64,000 nucleotides of DNA, taken from JAVVHH01 sp963835135. Lineage in GTDB: Bacteria > Pseudomonadota > Alphaproteobacteria > Acetobacterales > Acetobacteraceae. The position numbers and the translations under genes are program-made. Location of the stretch: contig CAWIEF010000005.1 of assembly GCA_963835135.1 (NCBI GenBank), positions 744,001 to 808,000 of the forward strand. Reading direction: 5' to 3'. The notes beneath the pieces were generated by a model. That model worked only from the letters and a program-made list of their open reading frames with translations. It made no database searches and was not told the DNA's origin. This document shows, piece by piece, positions 56,464-64,000 of the stretch; the first letter of the stretch is position 1; each line of letters opens with the position of its first letter.

Positions 56464-57993
56464 GTGGTATTCAGCTCGTTTCCGTTTATCCTTGTCTTTT
56501 TGCCTGTTGCACTCATAGGCTTCTGGCTGAGCGCGCGCCTCTCCCCACGGATCGCCGGGTGGTGGTTGGTGCTGGCCTCTCTCGCCTTCTACGCCTATTG
56601 GCGTCTCGACTTCCTTCCGCTGCTGCTTGTTTCAATTGCCTTTAATTACAGCATTGGCCAATTACTGGTTCAAGCCTCAAACCGCCCTGCGATCCAGAAC
56701 AGTCTTCTTTTTTTCGGGATCGCGACCGACTTGGCAGCTTTGGTCTATTACAAGTATGCCGCCGGCTTGGCTGAGTTCTTCGGCTTTCAATCCGTTGCGG
56801 GACGCCCCTTTTGGGAGATCGTCCTCCCACTCGGGATCTCATTCTTTACATTCACCCAGATCGGCTACTTGGTCGACGTCAAACAGGGCGTCGCAAAGAC
56901 CCGAGACATCCTAAGCTACATTCTGTTCGTCACCTTCTTCCCTCATCTCATTGCCGGGCCGATCTTGCACAACCGCGAGATGATCCCGCAATTCGGCGAC
57001 CAGGGCACCTACCGATTCAGTGGTGCCAACTTGGCGATAGGCCTCACGATATTTGGCATCGGCTTGGTCAAGAAGGTGGTGTTCGCCGATCCCCTCGCGG
57101 CCGATGTCGGGATGAACTTCATGCACACAGAGACGGATGGCCTTACAACGGCCTGGTATGCCGTCGTGGGCTATTCACTGCAGCTCTATTTCGACTTCTC
57201 CGGCTACTCCGACATGGCCATCGGTCTTGCGCGTATGTTCAACATCCGTTTCCCGCTCAATTTCAACTCTCCCTACAAAGCGACCACTATGATCGACTAC
57301 TGGCAGCGGTTCCACATGACGCTGACCCGGTTCATCACAATGTATATTTTTAGTCCGATCGCTCTGAATGTGACCCGCTGGCGCGACCGCCACGGGTATG
57401 ACAACTCTCGACGCGCGTCTTCAAAGCCAGGTGGCTTCGTCTGTCTCGTGGCCGGTCCGACGCTGATCACGATGGGCTTAGCCGGGATCTGGCATGGCGC
57501 AGGCACACAATACCTTGTCTTCGGCCTACTGCACGGACTCTACATCACCAGCAACCATGCTGCCCGCATCTTCTTTCCCGCGCCAAAGAAGCCTTTGCCT
57601 CGTGGCGCAGTCGTGTCGATGGTGCTCCACGCGGCCAAGGTCCTGTCCGTCTACGTTGCCGCGCTGGTGGCTTTCGCGTTCTTCCGCGCCGCGTCGACCG
57701 GATCAGCGCTGCATCTGCTCGCCGGCATGGCAGGCCTTCACGGTTTTGGGGACGCACTTCCGCGCGCCGTTCTTCTGCAACTCGCCCTTCTCCTGGCGAT
57801 CGTTTGGGCTGCGCCCAACACCCAGCAGATCATGACCAGATACGAACCGGCGCTCGGCCGAGCCATTGCGAACCCAAATCTGCGCCTCATCTGGACGCCC
57901 TCCCCGAAATGGGCCCTCGTAGCCGGCGCTGTCGCCGCAGCCGGCGTCCTCGCTCTCGGCGGAACGACCGAGTTCCTCTATTTCCAGTTTTGA
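56464..57993 (+). CDS. MBOAT-family membrane O-acyltransferase (DltB/AlgI-like)
   Basis: A 509-residue multi-pass membrane protein. It starts MVFSSFPFILVFLPVAL, the usual AlgI/DltB opening, with FFPHLIAGPILHNREMIPQ, the YWQRFHMTLTRF block and the catalytic His in GLAGIWHGAGTQYLVFGLLHG. MBOATs of this class move acyl groups across the membrane onto polysaccharide or teichoic acid. With FkbH and ACP beside it, it likely uses the carrier-bound acyl or glyceryl donor. It starts at GTG 56464, and its TGA overlaps the TTG of the next gene. Confidence 0.92.
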   Translation: MVFSSFPFILVFLPVALIGFWLSARLSPRIAGWWLVLASLAFYAYWRLDFLPLLLVSIAFNYSIGQLLVQASNRPAIQNSLLFFGIATDLAALVYYKYAAGLAEFFGFQSVAGRPFWEIVLPLGISFFTFTQIGYLVDVKQGVAKTRDILSYILFVTFFPHLIAGPILHNREMIPQFGDQGTYRFSGANLAIGLTIFGIGLVKKVVFADPLAADVGMNFMHTETDGLTTAWYAVVGYSLQLYFDFSGYSDMAIGLARMFNIRFPLNFNSPYKATTMIDYWQRFHMTLTRFITMYIFSPIALNVTRWRDRHGYDNSRRASSKPGGFVCLVAGPTLITMGLAGIWHGAGTQYLVFGLLHGLYITSNHAARIFFPAPKKPLPRGAVVSMVLHAAKVLSVYVAALVAFAFFRAASTGSALHLLAGMAGLHGFGDALPRAVLLQLALLLAIVWAAPNTQQIMTRYEPALGRAIANPNLRLIWTPSPKWALVAGAVAAAGVLALGGTTEFLYFQF

Positions 57994-59099
57994 AGGCTCC
58001 TCTCCTCCTCTCGGTTTTTCCGACCTTTGCTGTCGGCGGCGCTCAAAGCCGCTTTACCACGCTCGCAAACCATTTCGGATCAAGCTGGCGTCACGCGATC
58101 GTCGCGATGGACGGGGTGGTCGGTGCTCGGGAGCGCTTCACGTCCAGCGTTGAGGTAACCTTCCCCGAGGTCGACATCCGCAAAGGTGACGTCCTCGGCA
58201 ATCTCGGGCGGTTTCGGGACGTTATTCGAGCGCTCGGCCCAAAGACGATGTTGACCCACAATTTCGGGTCGATCGAGTGGGCGATGGCGAATCGCTTGTC
58301 GTTGGTCCGCCATGTCCATGTCGAGGATGGCTTTGGACCTGAGGAGCGCGATCGTCAGTTACCGCGTCGCGTTTGGCTGCGCCGGGTCTTCCTGCGTCAA
58401 CGGCCTCTGATACTCCCATCGCAGAACTTGATGCGTATCGCGACCGAGATCTGGCGGATGAAGAAGAGCCAGCTCCATTACGTGCCGAACGGCGTCGACC
58501 TCACCCGCTTTCCCCCGCTGGTTCCGCTCCGCAAATCGGCCGAGGCTGGCCTGGTCGTCGGGACTGTTGCCGCGCTGCGACCGGAGAAAAACGTCGGACG
58601 TCTTGTCCGCGCCTTCCATCACGCCGTCTCGACCACGTCGGCGAAGCTGGTGATCGTTGGTGACGGCCCAGAACGTCCCGAACTTGAAGCTTTGGCGGCG
58701 ACACTCGGTCTGAAAGGCCGCGTCCACTTCGCTGGACACGTCCCGCAGCCAGAAGCCCTGATCCGATCATTCGACATCTTTGCCATGTCCTCGGATACCG
58801 AGCAGATGCCCATCTCCCTGCTCGAGGCTATGGCGGCTGGCCTGCCGGTTGCCGCGACCGACGTCGGCGATATCGCATCGATGGTGCCGGCCCAGGGGCG
58901 GCCGTTCGTGACCCCCTGCGACGACGCAGCCCTCGCATCGGCACTGACGGCCCTCCTCCAAGACCCGGCGCTTCGGATCACCCTCGGCCGCGCCTCGAGA
59001 GAGAAAGCATCGACGAGCTTCGCCCAAGCGGAGATGTTCCGGCGTTGGTCGGCGCTCCTGGACGGCGAACCATTATCGGCGCAGGCGCCTGCCGCGTGA
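57990..59099 (+). CDS. Glycosyltransferase family 4 protein
   Basis: A 369-residue GT-B enzyme. The early acceptor domain has SVFPTFAVGGAQSRFTTLANH; the donor domain has VPNGVDLTRFP, VGTVAALRPEKNVGRLVRAF, VGDGPERPELEALAA and MPISLLEAMAAGLPV. It starts at TTG 57990, overlapping the MBOAT stop (TTGA), and its stop overlaps the GTG of the crotonase gene. It is probably one of the sugar-adding steps of the same polysaccharide. The long upstream frame to 57804 lies inside the MBOAT gene. Confidence 0.9.
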   Translation: MKAPLLLSVFPTFAVGGAQSRFTTLANHFGSSWRHAIVAMDGVVGARERFTSSVEVTFPEVDIRKGDVLGNLGRFRDVIRALGPKTMLTHNFGSIEWAMANRLSLVRHVHVEDGFGPEERDRQLPRRVWLRRVFLRQRPLILPSQNLMRIATEIWRMKKSQLHYVPNGVDLTRFPPLVPLRKSAEAGLVVGTVAALRPEKNVGRLVRAFHHAVSTTSAKLVIVGDGPERPELEALAATLGLKGRVHFAGHVPQPEALIRSFDIFAMSSDTEQMPISLLEAMAAGLPVAATDVGDIASMVPAQGRPFVTPCDDAALASALTALLQDPALRITLGRASREKASTSFAQAEMFRRWSALLDGEPLSAQAPAA

Positions 59100-59869
59100 G
59101 TATCTTGTCTGTCACGTCCGAGGCGGGCGTCGCCACGTTCTGCATGAACGATCCGGAGCGGCGCAATGCCCTCGGGGCATCGATGCTGACGGGACTCATC
59201 ACCGCGTTCGACAATCTTAGTCCCGCAACCCGGGCGGTGATTTTACGTGCTGGTCCGGACTGTTCGGTCTGGTGCGCCGGCTTCGATATCCGCGCTTTGA
59301 GCGTCGGTCACGATCCGCTGGCCGGTGACGGTCGCCTGCGTCAGCTGTTCGACCGGGTTGCAGCATGCCCCGCGCCGGTGCTCGGCATGGTCCATGGTTC
59401 GGCCTGGGGCGGCGGAACTGACCTTGCCCTCCGCTGTGACATTCTCATCGGCGACACGACTTCAAGCTTCGCCTTTACGCCGGCCCGACTGGGGCTGCCC
59501 TACGATCACGACGGATTGCTGAACGTCCTTCTCCGGGCAGGCCCTGCAATTGCCCTGGAGATGTTCGCCACGGCGGACCCGATGGCAGCTCAGCGCGCAC
59601 TGGCCACTGGCTTGCTCAACCATCTCGTTCAACCCGCCGAATTGGAGTCGTTTACACTCCAGATGGCGCGACGGATCGCCGCCAACGCTCCCCTCACCGT
59701 GTCCAGCGCGAAGCAGCATCTACGCGCACAGGCGGCTGCCATGCCGTTACCGCCCGCACTCTCGCACGCGCTTGCTGAAAGCCGTCGCAAGGCGCTGTTC
59801 AGTGCCGATTATGCAGAAGGCTTGGACGCCTTCGCCACCAAACGCGCGCCCGAGTTCAAGGGGAGCTGA
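59096..59869 (+). CDS. Crotonase-family protein, methylmalonyl-CoA decarboxylase-like
   Basis: A 257-residue crotonase. The oxyanion-hole segments are SVWCAGFDIRAL and HGSAWGGGTDLALRCD. The second half (FTPARLGLPYDHDGLLN, AQRALATGLLNHLV, FTLQMARRIAANAPL) follows E. coli YgfG/ScpB, which decarboxylates methylmalonyl-CoA to propionyl-CoA. A general enoyl-CoA hydratase label is the safer alternative. Its role at the end of an EPS operon is unclear; supplying an acyl donor is one option. GTG 59096 overlaps the glycosyltransferase stop. It converges with speE, overlapping by 14 bp. Confidence 0.85.
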   Translation: MSILSVTSEAGVATFCMNDPERRNALGASMLTGLITAFDNLSPATRAVILRAGPDCSVWCAGFDIRALSVGHDPLAGDGRLRQLFDRVAACPAPVLGMVHGSAWGGGTDLALRCDILIGDTTSSFAFTPARLGLPYDHDGLLNVLLRAGPAIALEMFATADPMAAQRALATGLLNHLVQPAELESFTLQMARRIAANAPLTVSSAKQHLRAQAAAMPLPPALSHALAESRRKALFSADYAEGLDAFATKRAPEFKGS

Positions 59870-60731
59870 GCGCCGCCCCTAGATAACGGGCGATGTAGGG
59901 CGGCAGGGCAAAGGCAGCCGCATGCACCTCAGGTGTCCAATACTCGGTTTTCCCGACGAGGCCGGCCAGTTCGGCCCGTCGCGCAAGCTCGGCAGTCGAG
60001 AGGGCGTCGAGGCCCGGGCGGTTCGATGCAAATCCAAGCGCCATGAAGCCGCCGACATACGTCGGCACCGCCGCGACATAGGCCGTCACATGGTGGAAGG
60101 CCGTCGCTCGGCGGCGCGTCGTCTCGGTCAACTCCGCTCCCTGCATGAACGGCACCCCGGCCTGGTTCACGACGACGCCGGTCCTACCCACGACCCTGGC
60201 ACAGTCCGCATAGAACGCCTCGGTAAACAGAGCCTCACCGACCCCGACCGGGTCAGTGCTATCAACGATGATCACGTCGAAGGCGTCGTCGGGCGCCCCC
60301 GCCACGTATTCCAAACCATCTCCAACGATCACGTCCGCTCGCTGATCGTCCCACGCTGCACCGGCGATCGCCGGCATGTGTTCACGCGCGAGCCGGATCA
60401 CCTCACCGTCGATCTCGACCATGACCGCACGGTCGACCGTTTGATGCTGGAGGACTCGCCGCAACACACCGCCATCCCCAGCGCCGATGATGAGCACACG
60501 ACGTGCGTCGCCATGGGCCAGCATCGGCACATGGGCCAACATCTCCTGGTAGACGAACTCATCCCGCTCGGTGATCTGCACGGCGCCGTCGAGGACGAGA
60601 ACGCGACCATGACTAGCGCTCTCGAACACCAGGATTTCCTGATAGCTCGAGTTGGCCCGTGCAACTTCGCTGATTTGCCGGAAACGTTGTCCCCAATCAG
60701 GGTAAAGCGTTTCGTTGACCCAGGCGGTCAG
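59856..60731 (-). CDS. speE: Spermidine synthase (putrescine aminopropyltransferase)
   Basis: About 291 residues. The conserved N-terminal hairpin domain reads WVNETLYPDWGQRFRQISEV, then the Rossmann core VLIIGAGDGGVLRRVL and the catalytic-loop DSTDPVGVGEALFTEAFY. It transfers aminopropyl from decarboxylated AdoMet to putrescine. The only start that keeps the N-terminal domain is CTG 60731, overlapping the speD TGA as CTGA; the first ordinary start, GTG 60629, would remove 34 conserved residues. The pairing with speD confirms the pathway. Confidence 0.9.
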   Translation of the reverse strand: MTAWVNETLYPDWGQRFRQISEVARANSSYQEILVFESASHGRVLVLDGAVQITERDEFVYQEMLAHVPMLAHGDARRVLIIGAGDGGVLRRVLQHQTVDRAVMVEIDGEVIRLAREHMPAIAGAAWDDQRADVIVGDGLEYVAGAPDDAFDVIIVDSTDPVGVGEALFTEAFYADCARVVGRTGVVVNQAGVPFMQGAELTETTRRRATAFHHVTAYVAAVPTYVGGFMALGFASNRPGLDALSTAELARRAELAGLVGKTEYWTPEVHAAAFALPPYIARYLGAALSSP

Positions 60732-61195
60732 AGAAGCTGACCGCGCCGTTCTTCATTCAGCGCAACACGTTCCGGATGAAACGCGGCGCGCAACACTGGA
60801 AGCGCATCGTGCGGATCGCAGGCGCCACACATGAAGATATCGATGGCGGCAAACGAGCGCTCAGGCCAGGTATGGATCGAGATGTGGCTTTCGGCGAGCA
60901 CGACCACACCCGATACGCCACCATTTGGCGTAAAATGATGAAAGTGACTGTGCAAGATGGTGGCCCCGGCGCGGATCGCCGCATCCCGGAGCGCGATGTC
61001 GATCAACGACGGATCACTCAGGTTCTCCGCGCCCCATAGATCGATCAACAGATGGGTGCCGGCGAACCGCATCCCATCACGTTCGATAAAGTAGTCCTTT
61101 CGCTCCTCGGCCGCAGCGTCAGGAACAAGTGCAATCGTCGTCTGGTTTTCGCTCGGAAGTTCCGAGACCATCCCCAGTTGAGCAAGTGCGTTCAT
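60728..61195 (-). CDS. speD: S-adenosylmethionine decarboxylase proenzyme
   Basis: A 155-residue pyruvoyl enzyme precursor of the short bacterial type. Self-cleavage occurs before S103 in LAESHISIHTWPE, making the pyruvoyl group; FMCGACDPHDAL holds the proton-donor Cys and GTHLLIDLWG is the conserved early strand. It makes the aminopropyl donor for spermidine synthase, encoded directly after it. ATG 61195 was chosen; GTG 61198 is one codon earlier. The 185-bp gap upstream must carry the promoter and also contains a short GGGCG/CGCCC hairpin near 61227-61240. Confidence 0.93.
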   Translation of the reverse strand: MNALAQLGMVSELPSENQTTIALVPDAAAEERKDYFIERDGMRFAGTHLLIDLWGAENLSDPSLIDIALRDAAIRAGATILHSHFHHFTPNGGVSGVVVLAESHISIHTWPERSFAAIDIFMCGACDPHDALPVLRAAFHPERVALNEERRGQLL

Positions 61196-61380
61196 CACGT
61201 ACCCCCAAACCAGTAGATAGCCTGTTGGGCGGGATCGCCCCCTTGGGCCAAGAGAGGGGGGACATAAGGCGGGAGAGACGGCATGACAAGTGAATTCACA
61301 GGGTCGGCCCGCCCCCGGGTGATATTTGTCATACGCCAGGCAGCTTGTCCGACAATCACGATGTCACACGCGATGTTGCG

Positions 61381-64000
61381 CTAACGCAATTTCAAGGCGC
61401 TCAACCGGTCTGGCAGCGACCGCGCCATGACCAGTTCGCGAGCAGCCCTCGGTAGATCCTCCGGGCTTCTGACGGCACTGGCGGTTAAAACACGGAACAC
61501 GTCAGCCCTCGGCACGGTGATTCTGCGCTCGAACCGCTTGAGCCTCCTCAAGATCTCGCCATCCCCGGCCTGCACTGCAGCAGTGGCCTCTCGCAACACG
61601 AGGTCCTGCTGCTTCTCATCGAGGTCGCCACCTTCGGGGACGCTCGAACTCACGATGCCCTCGAGGGTCTCCACGCTCCGCTGCCAGTCTCCCGCCCGGG
61701 CATAGAAGTTCGCCCGCATCTCGTCAGCTTCGGGCGTGGCAACCGTGAGCAGCATCGTAGCCGCGCCGGCGAAATCGCCTTGGGCGGCTTTCGCGCGCGC
61801 CAACAGGACCGTTCGCTGCTCATCGCGCGCAGGCGCGACGCCGTCCACGTCGAGCGAGGACAAGAGCGTTGCCGCTTTAGCTGCATCGCCGGCATCGAGG
61901 TGCATCTGCGCGAGGCGCAGCGCGAATTCCATTTTCGCAGCCGGCGATTTGGCGGCGTCGACCAGTCTTTGCAGGACCGGGATGGCTCTCGACGGCAAGT
62001 CCAGCGCTGCCAACTTCTCTGCAAGGAGCCCCGCCACTTGGTCGCCTTCGATGCCATCAGGCAGCGCATCAGCGAAGTCACCTGCGATCAACACCATCTC
62101 AAGCGGCGCAATGTTTGCTGCCGGGCTGGCCAGCAGGGCGCGGAACACGCCGGCCTTCAAGTCCGCGATCTGAGCTCTTGCATCGGGGAAGATCGACTCA
62201 GTTTGCCGCAAGCCATCAAGCGACGCTCGCCACTGCCCGGCTTGCGTCCGGAGCGCGGCGACCCGCAGCCGGACTGCCAACTCCCGCGTGTCACCCCGCC
62301 ACCTGACAGTCTGCCGTTCCAACTGTTCCGCAGTTTGAACGGGAGTGGATCGGCCGACGCTCAGCTTCAGTTCTGCGGCGGCGATCGCCGCCCGCACGGA
62401 GTCCCGCTCATCTCGCCCGTTCTCGATGTCGGCAAGCGCCGCTAGTGCTGGCTCGATATCCCCGTCATGTGCAAGCTTCAGCGCTCGTGCCAGAGCGAGG
62501 GGCGCGCCCTGCATGTCTGCGGTCGGAACGTCCGCCCCGTTCTCCGCGGCGGCTTCTAGCACGGTGGGTGCGATGTGCCGCAAAAGTGCTTCCGGGTAAG
62601 CGAACAGCAACGGCCACGCGCCAGCCAGAGCCGGTGCGGGCTTGCCTAGATCTGCGTCACGGATCCCGCGCCACAGCGCGATGTCGCCACCGGTCGGCAG
62701 CGCCGGGTCGTCGAGACCGGCAGCCTCCGACGGACGGCCTGCCAGGACAGCGGCGACGCCCGTGAGCGCCGCCGCGCTTGGATCGCGGGCCACCGCCGGA
62801 TCCTCCGCTGCCGCCAGCCCGAGCAGTGCCTCCGCCTCCGCCGACATCCCCAGCGCGAGCATGGTGCGCGCCGCCGCGACCCGGTCCGGTCCGCGAGCCC
62901 GCGGGGCGGCCGCGGCGGCGCTCGCCATCTGTGCGTTGAGCTGCCGCAGCAACACGGCCGTCGGCGCCACCGGGATACTGAACTGGTTGTGCTGCGGCAC
63001 CGAGGCCACGGCGTTGGTCGCGGCCTTATCGGCCGTCTCGAGAAGGTAGCCGGCGGTCGAGGCTTTCAGATCGATCTGGTCCGAGCTGGTCTCCAGCACC
63101 ACCCCAAGCCACGTGGGCCGCAGCACGTAACCCGGCGCAGCACGCGCCACATCGACCCGTGCGTGAGTACCATCCGTTTGACGAGTGGTGCCGATCAGCA
63201 TCGTCTGCCCCGACACCGCGTCGCTCACCGCCATCACCCGCCCGGGTTTTGCGACTTGAAACCGGACGCCAAGTGGGGTCGCCACGGTGATGGCAGCCGA
63301 TCCCGTCGGCGCTTGGATCGTTACGGTAAGCGTGCCGTCGGACCGGGTCACCGCCAGCGCGTCGTCCTCGGCAAGCGGCACGGTCATCACGACCCCGCGC
63401 TGAGCCGGCTCGATTGTTGGCTTCACCGTTGCCTCTTCAGCGTCGACCAGTGTGACCTGATCGTCGAATATGACAACGCCTGTGCCCCCTCTCCGAAAGG
63501 ACGCCACGCCAGTGTCGGCAGCGGCAGTGACGGTGAAGGCGCGGTCAGCTGCGTGCGATGCCTCGCTTGCAGTTGCTGGTTCAGTTGCCGCTTGTCGGGG
63601 CGCGGCCAGCGGTTCGGGCGTTTCGACGGCGGCCGGGGCAGCAGGCGCAGCGGGGTGAGAGACTGCCTGTTGCGCGGCTCTCGACGTTGCAGCCGACTTG
63701 CTCGGATTGGCGTGCGACGCAAGCACGGGAAGCGATTTCGGCGCGCGCGATAAGGGGTCCAGGATCCGTAAGACAAGCACCCGTTTGCCCTGATACCATC
63801 TCAAGCGGGAGCCGGGCAGCACGGTCAGCCTCGCGCTGCCGAGGCCACCAACCATGGAAACGACGTTGCGGGGCACGTTGTCCGGGGTCGCGACGTCTAG
63901 GCCAGCGGGCACCGCGACGTCGATCCGGGTCCCATGCTGGCGCACGGCCACCGCGGCGCCGGGCTCGAGCGGTATGGCGACCCGGCCGAAACTCTTGTCG
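61381..64000 (-). CDS. Large TPR/helical-repeat protein, 5' end beyond window
   Basis: At least 872 residues; the frame is still open at 64000, so the start is outside. The N-terminal third seen here is beta-rich with Pro/Ala linkers and many Val/Thr strands. From about residue 340 it becomes a series of helical hairpins (AEALLGLAAAEDP, AAKAATLLSSLDV, DFAGAATMLLTVA) resembling TPR. No catalytic motif was recognised. It may be an envelope scaffold or motility-related protein. It is downstream of nothing on this strand within the window, and its stop lies 182 bp from the speD upstream region. Confidence 0.7.
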   Translation of the reverse strand, partial: DKSFGRVAIPLEPGAAVAVRQHGTRIDVAVPAGLDVATPDNVPRNVVSMVGGLGSARLTVLPGSRLRWYQGKRVLVLRILDPLSRAPKSLPVLASHANPSKSAATSRAAQQAVSHPAAPAAPAAVETPEPLAAPRQAATEPATASEASHAADRAFTVTAAADTGVASFRRGGTGVVIFDDQVTLVDAEEATVKPTIEPAQRGVVMTVPLAEDDALAVTRSDGTLTVTIQAPTGSAAITVATPLGVRFQVAKPGRVMAVSDAVSGQTMLIGTTRQTDGTHARVDVARAAPGYVLRPTWLGVVLETSSDQIDLKASTAGYLLETADKAATNAVASVPQHNQFSIPVAPTAVLLRQLNAQMASAAAAAPRARGPDRVAAARTMLALGMSAEAEALLGLAAAEDPAVARDPSAAALTGVAAVLAGRPSEAAGLDDPALPTGGDIALWRGIRDADLGKPAPALAGAWPLLFAYPEALLRHIAPTVLEAAAENGADVPTADMQGAPLALARALKLAHDGDIEPALAALADIENGRDERDSVRAAIAAAELKLSVGRSTPVQTAEQLERQTVRWRGDTRELAVRLRVAALRTQAGQWRASLDGLRQTESIFPDARAQIADLKAGVFRALLASPAANIAPLEMVLIAGDFADALPDGIEGDQVAGLLAEKLAALDLPSRAIPVLQRLVDAAKSPAAKMEFALRLAQMHLDAGDAAKAATLLSSLDVDGVAPARDEQRTVLLARAKAAQGDFAGAATMLLTVATPEADEMRANFYARAGDWQRSVETLEGIVSSSVPEGGDLDEKQQDLVLREATAAVQAGDGEILRRLKRFERRITVPRADVFRVLTASAVRSPEDLPRAARELVMARSLPDRLSALKLR

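Overview
The window looks like a chromosomal segment of a GC-rich alphaproteobacterium, probably Rhodospirillales and possibly Acetobacteraceae. The evidence is the gene families present, heavy use of NTGA stop/start overlaps, strong NNC codon preference, and the sets of branched-chain, peptide and hydantoin catabolic genes. Taxonomy is inference from gene style only. No transposase, integrase, rRNA or CRISPR array was seen.

Layout. 0-5.7 kb is ordinary chromosome: the end of a thiE-like gene, two small unknown genes, tRNA-Val(GAC), an N-formylglutamate amidohydrolase-like gene, a lytic transglycosylase, a CoA-transferase/acyl-CoA dehydrogenase pair and a single-domain response regulator. 5.8-7.4 kb is a surface-type protein ending in three DUF5648 units. 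7.4-25.3 kb is a large, very C-rich catabolic island. It has a leuCD-type hydratase divergent from a HutC-like GntR regulator, and a long + strand run: a liv-type ABC importer, an isocitrate-lyase-superfamily lyase, hydantoinase B and A, an isochorismatase-fold protein lacking the usual Cys, a flavoprotein, an MFS exporter, a dihydropyrimidinase/allantoinase-like amidohydrolase and a D-carbamoylase-like nitrilase. Together they suggest opening of a cyclic ureide, imide or lactam, removal of N, hydration of an unsaturated diacid, then C-C cleavage. 25.3-27.7 kb holds a flavin reductase-like gene and a dmeRF metal efflux unit. 27.8-35.3 kb holds a TauD-like dioxygenase, a 2-hydroxyacid dehydrogenase and a peptide/opine-type ABC transporter.

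35.3-59.9 kb is an exosortase-A (XrtA/PEP-CTERM) exopolysaccharide locus, visibly lower in GC across its first half. On the - strand are a tyrosine-kinase-like ATPase, a beta-barrel protein, an AAA ATPase, a polysaccharide deacetylase, a FemAB-like protein and exosortase. On the + strand are a sugar transferase, PrsK, PrsR, PrsT and a glycosyltransferase. An XRE regulator and an asparagine-synthase-like amidotransferase follow on the - strand. The + strand then carries HAD-IIIC/FkbH, acyl carrier protein, MBOAT, glycosyltransferase and a crotonase. That last set resembles a Dlt-like acyl-transfer device in which an FkbH enzyme loads the carrier, so glyceryl decoration of the polysaccharide is a reasonable hypothesis. 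59.9-61.2 kb is a two-gene polyamine operon (AdoMet decarboxylase, spermidine synthase), and the window ends inside a large helical-repeat protein.

Three cautions or highlights. Six conserved genes each carry one apparent single-base frameshift, which points to sequence error as much as to gene decay. A long imperfect palindrome with sense-strand-specific G-U pairing lies between the liv-type binding-protein and permease genes. The spermidine synthase appears to start at a CTG overlapping the previous stop.
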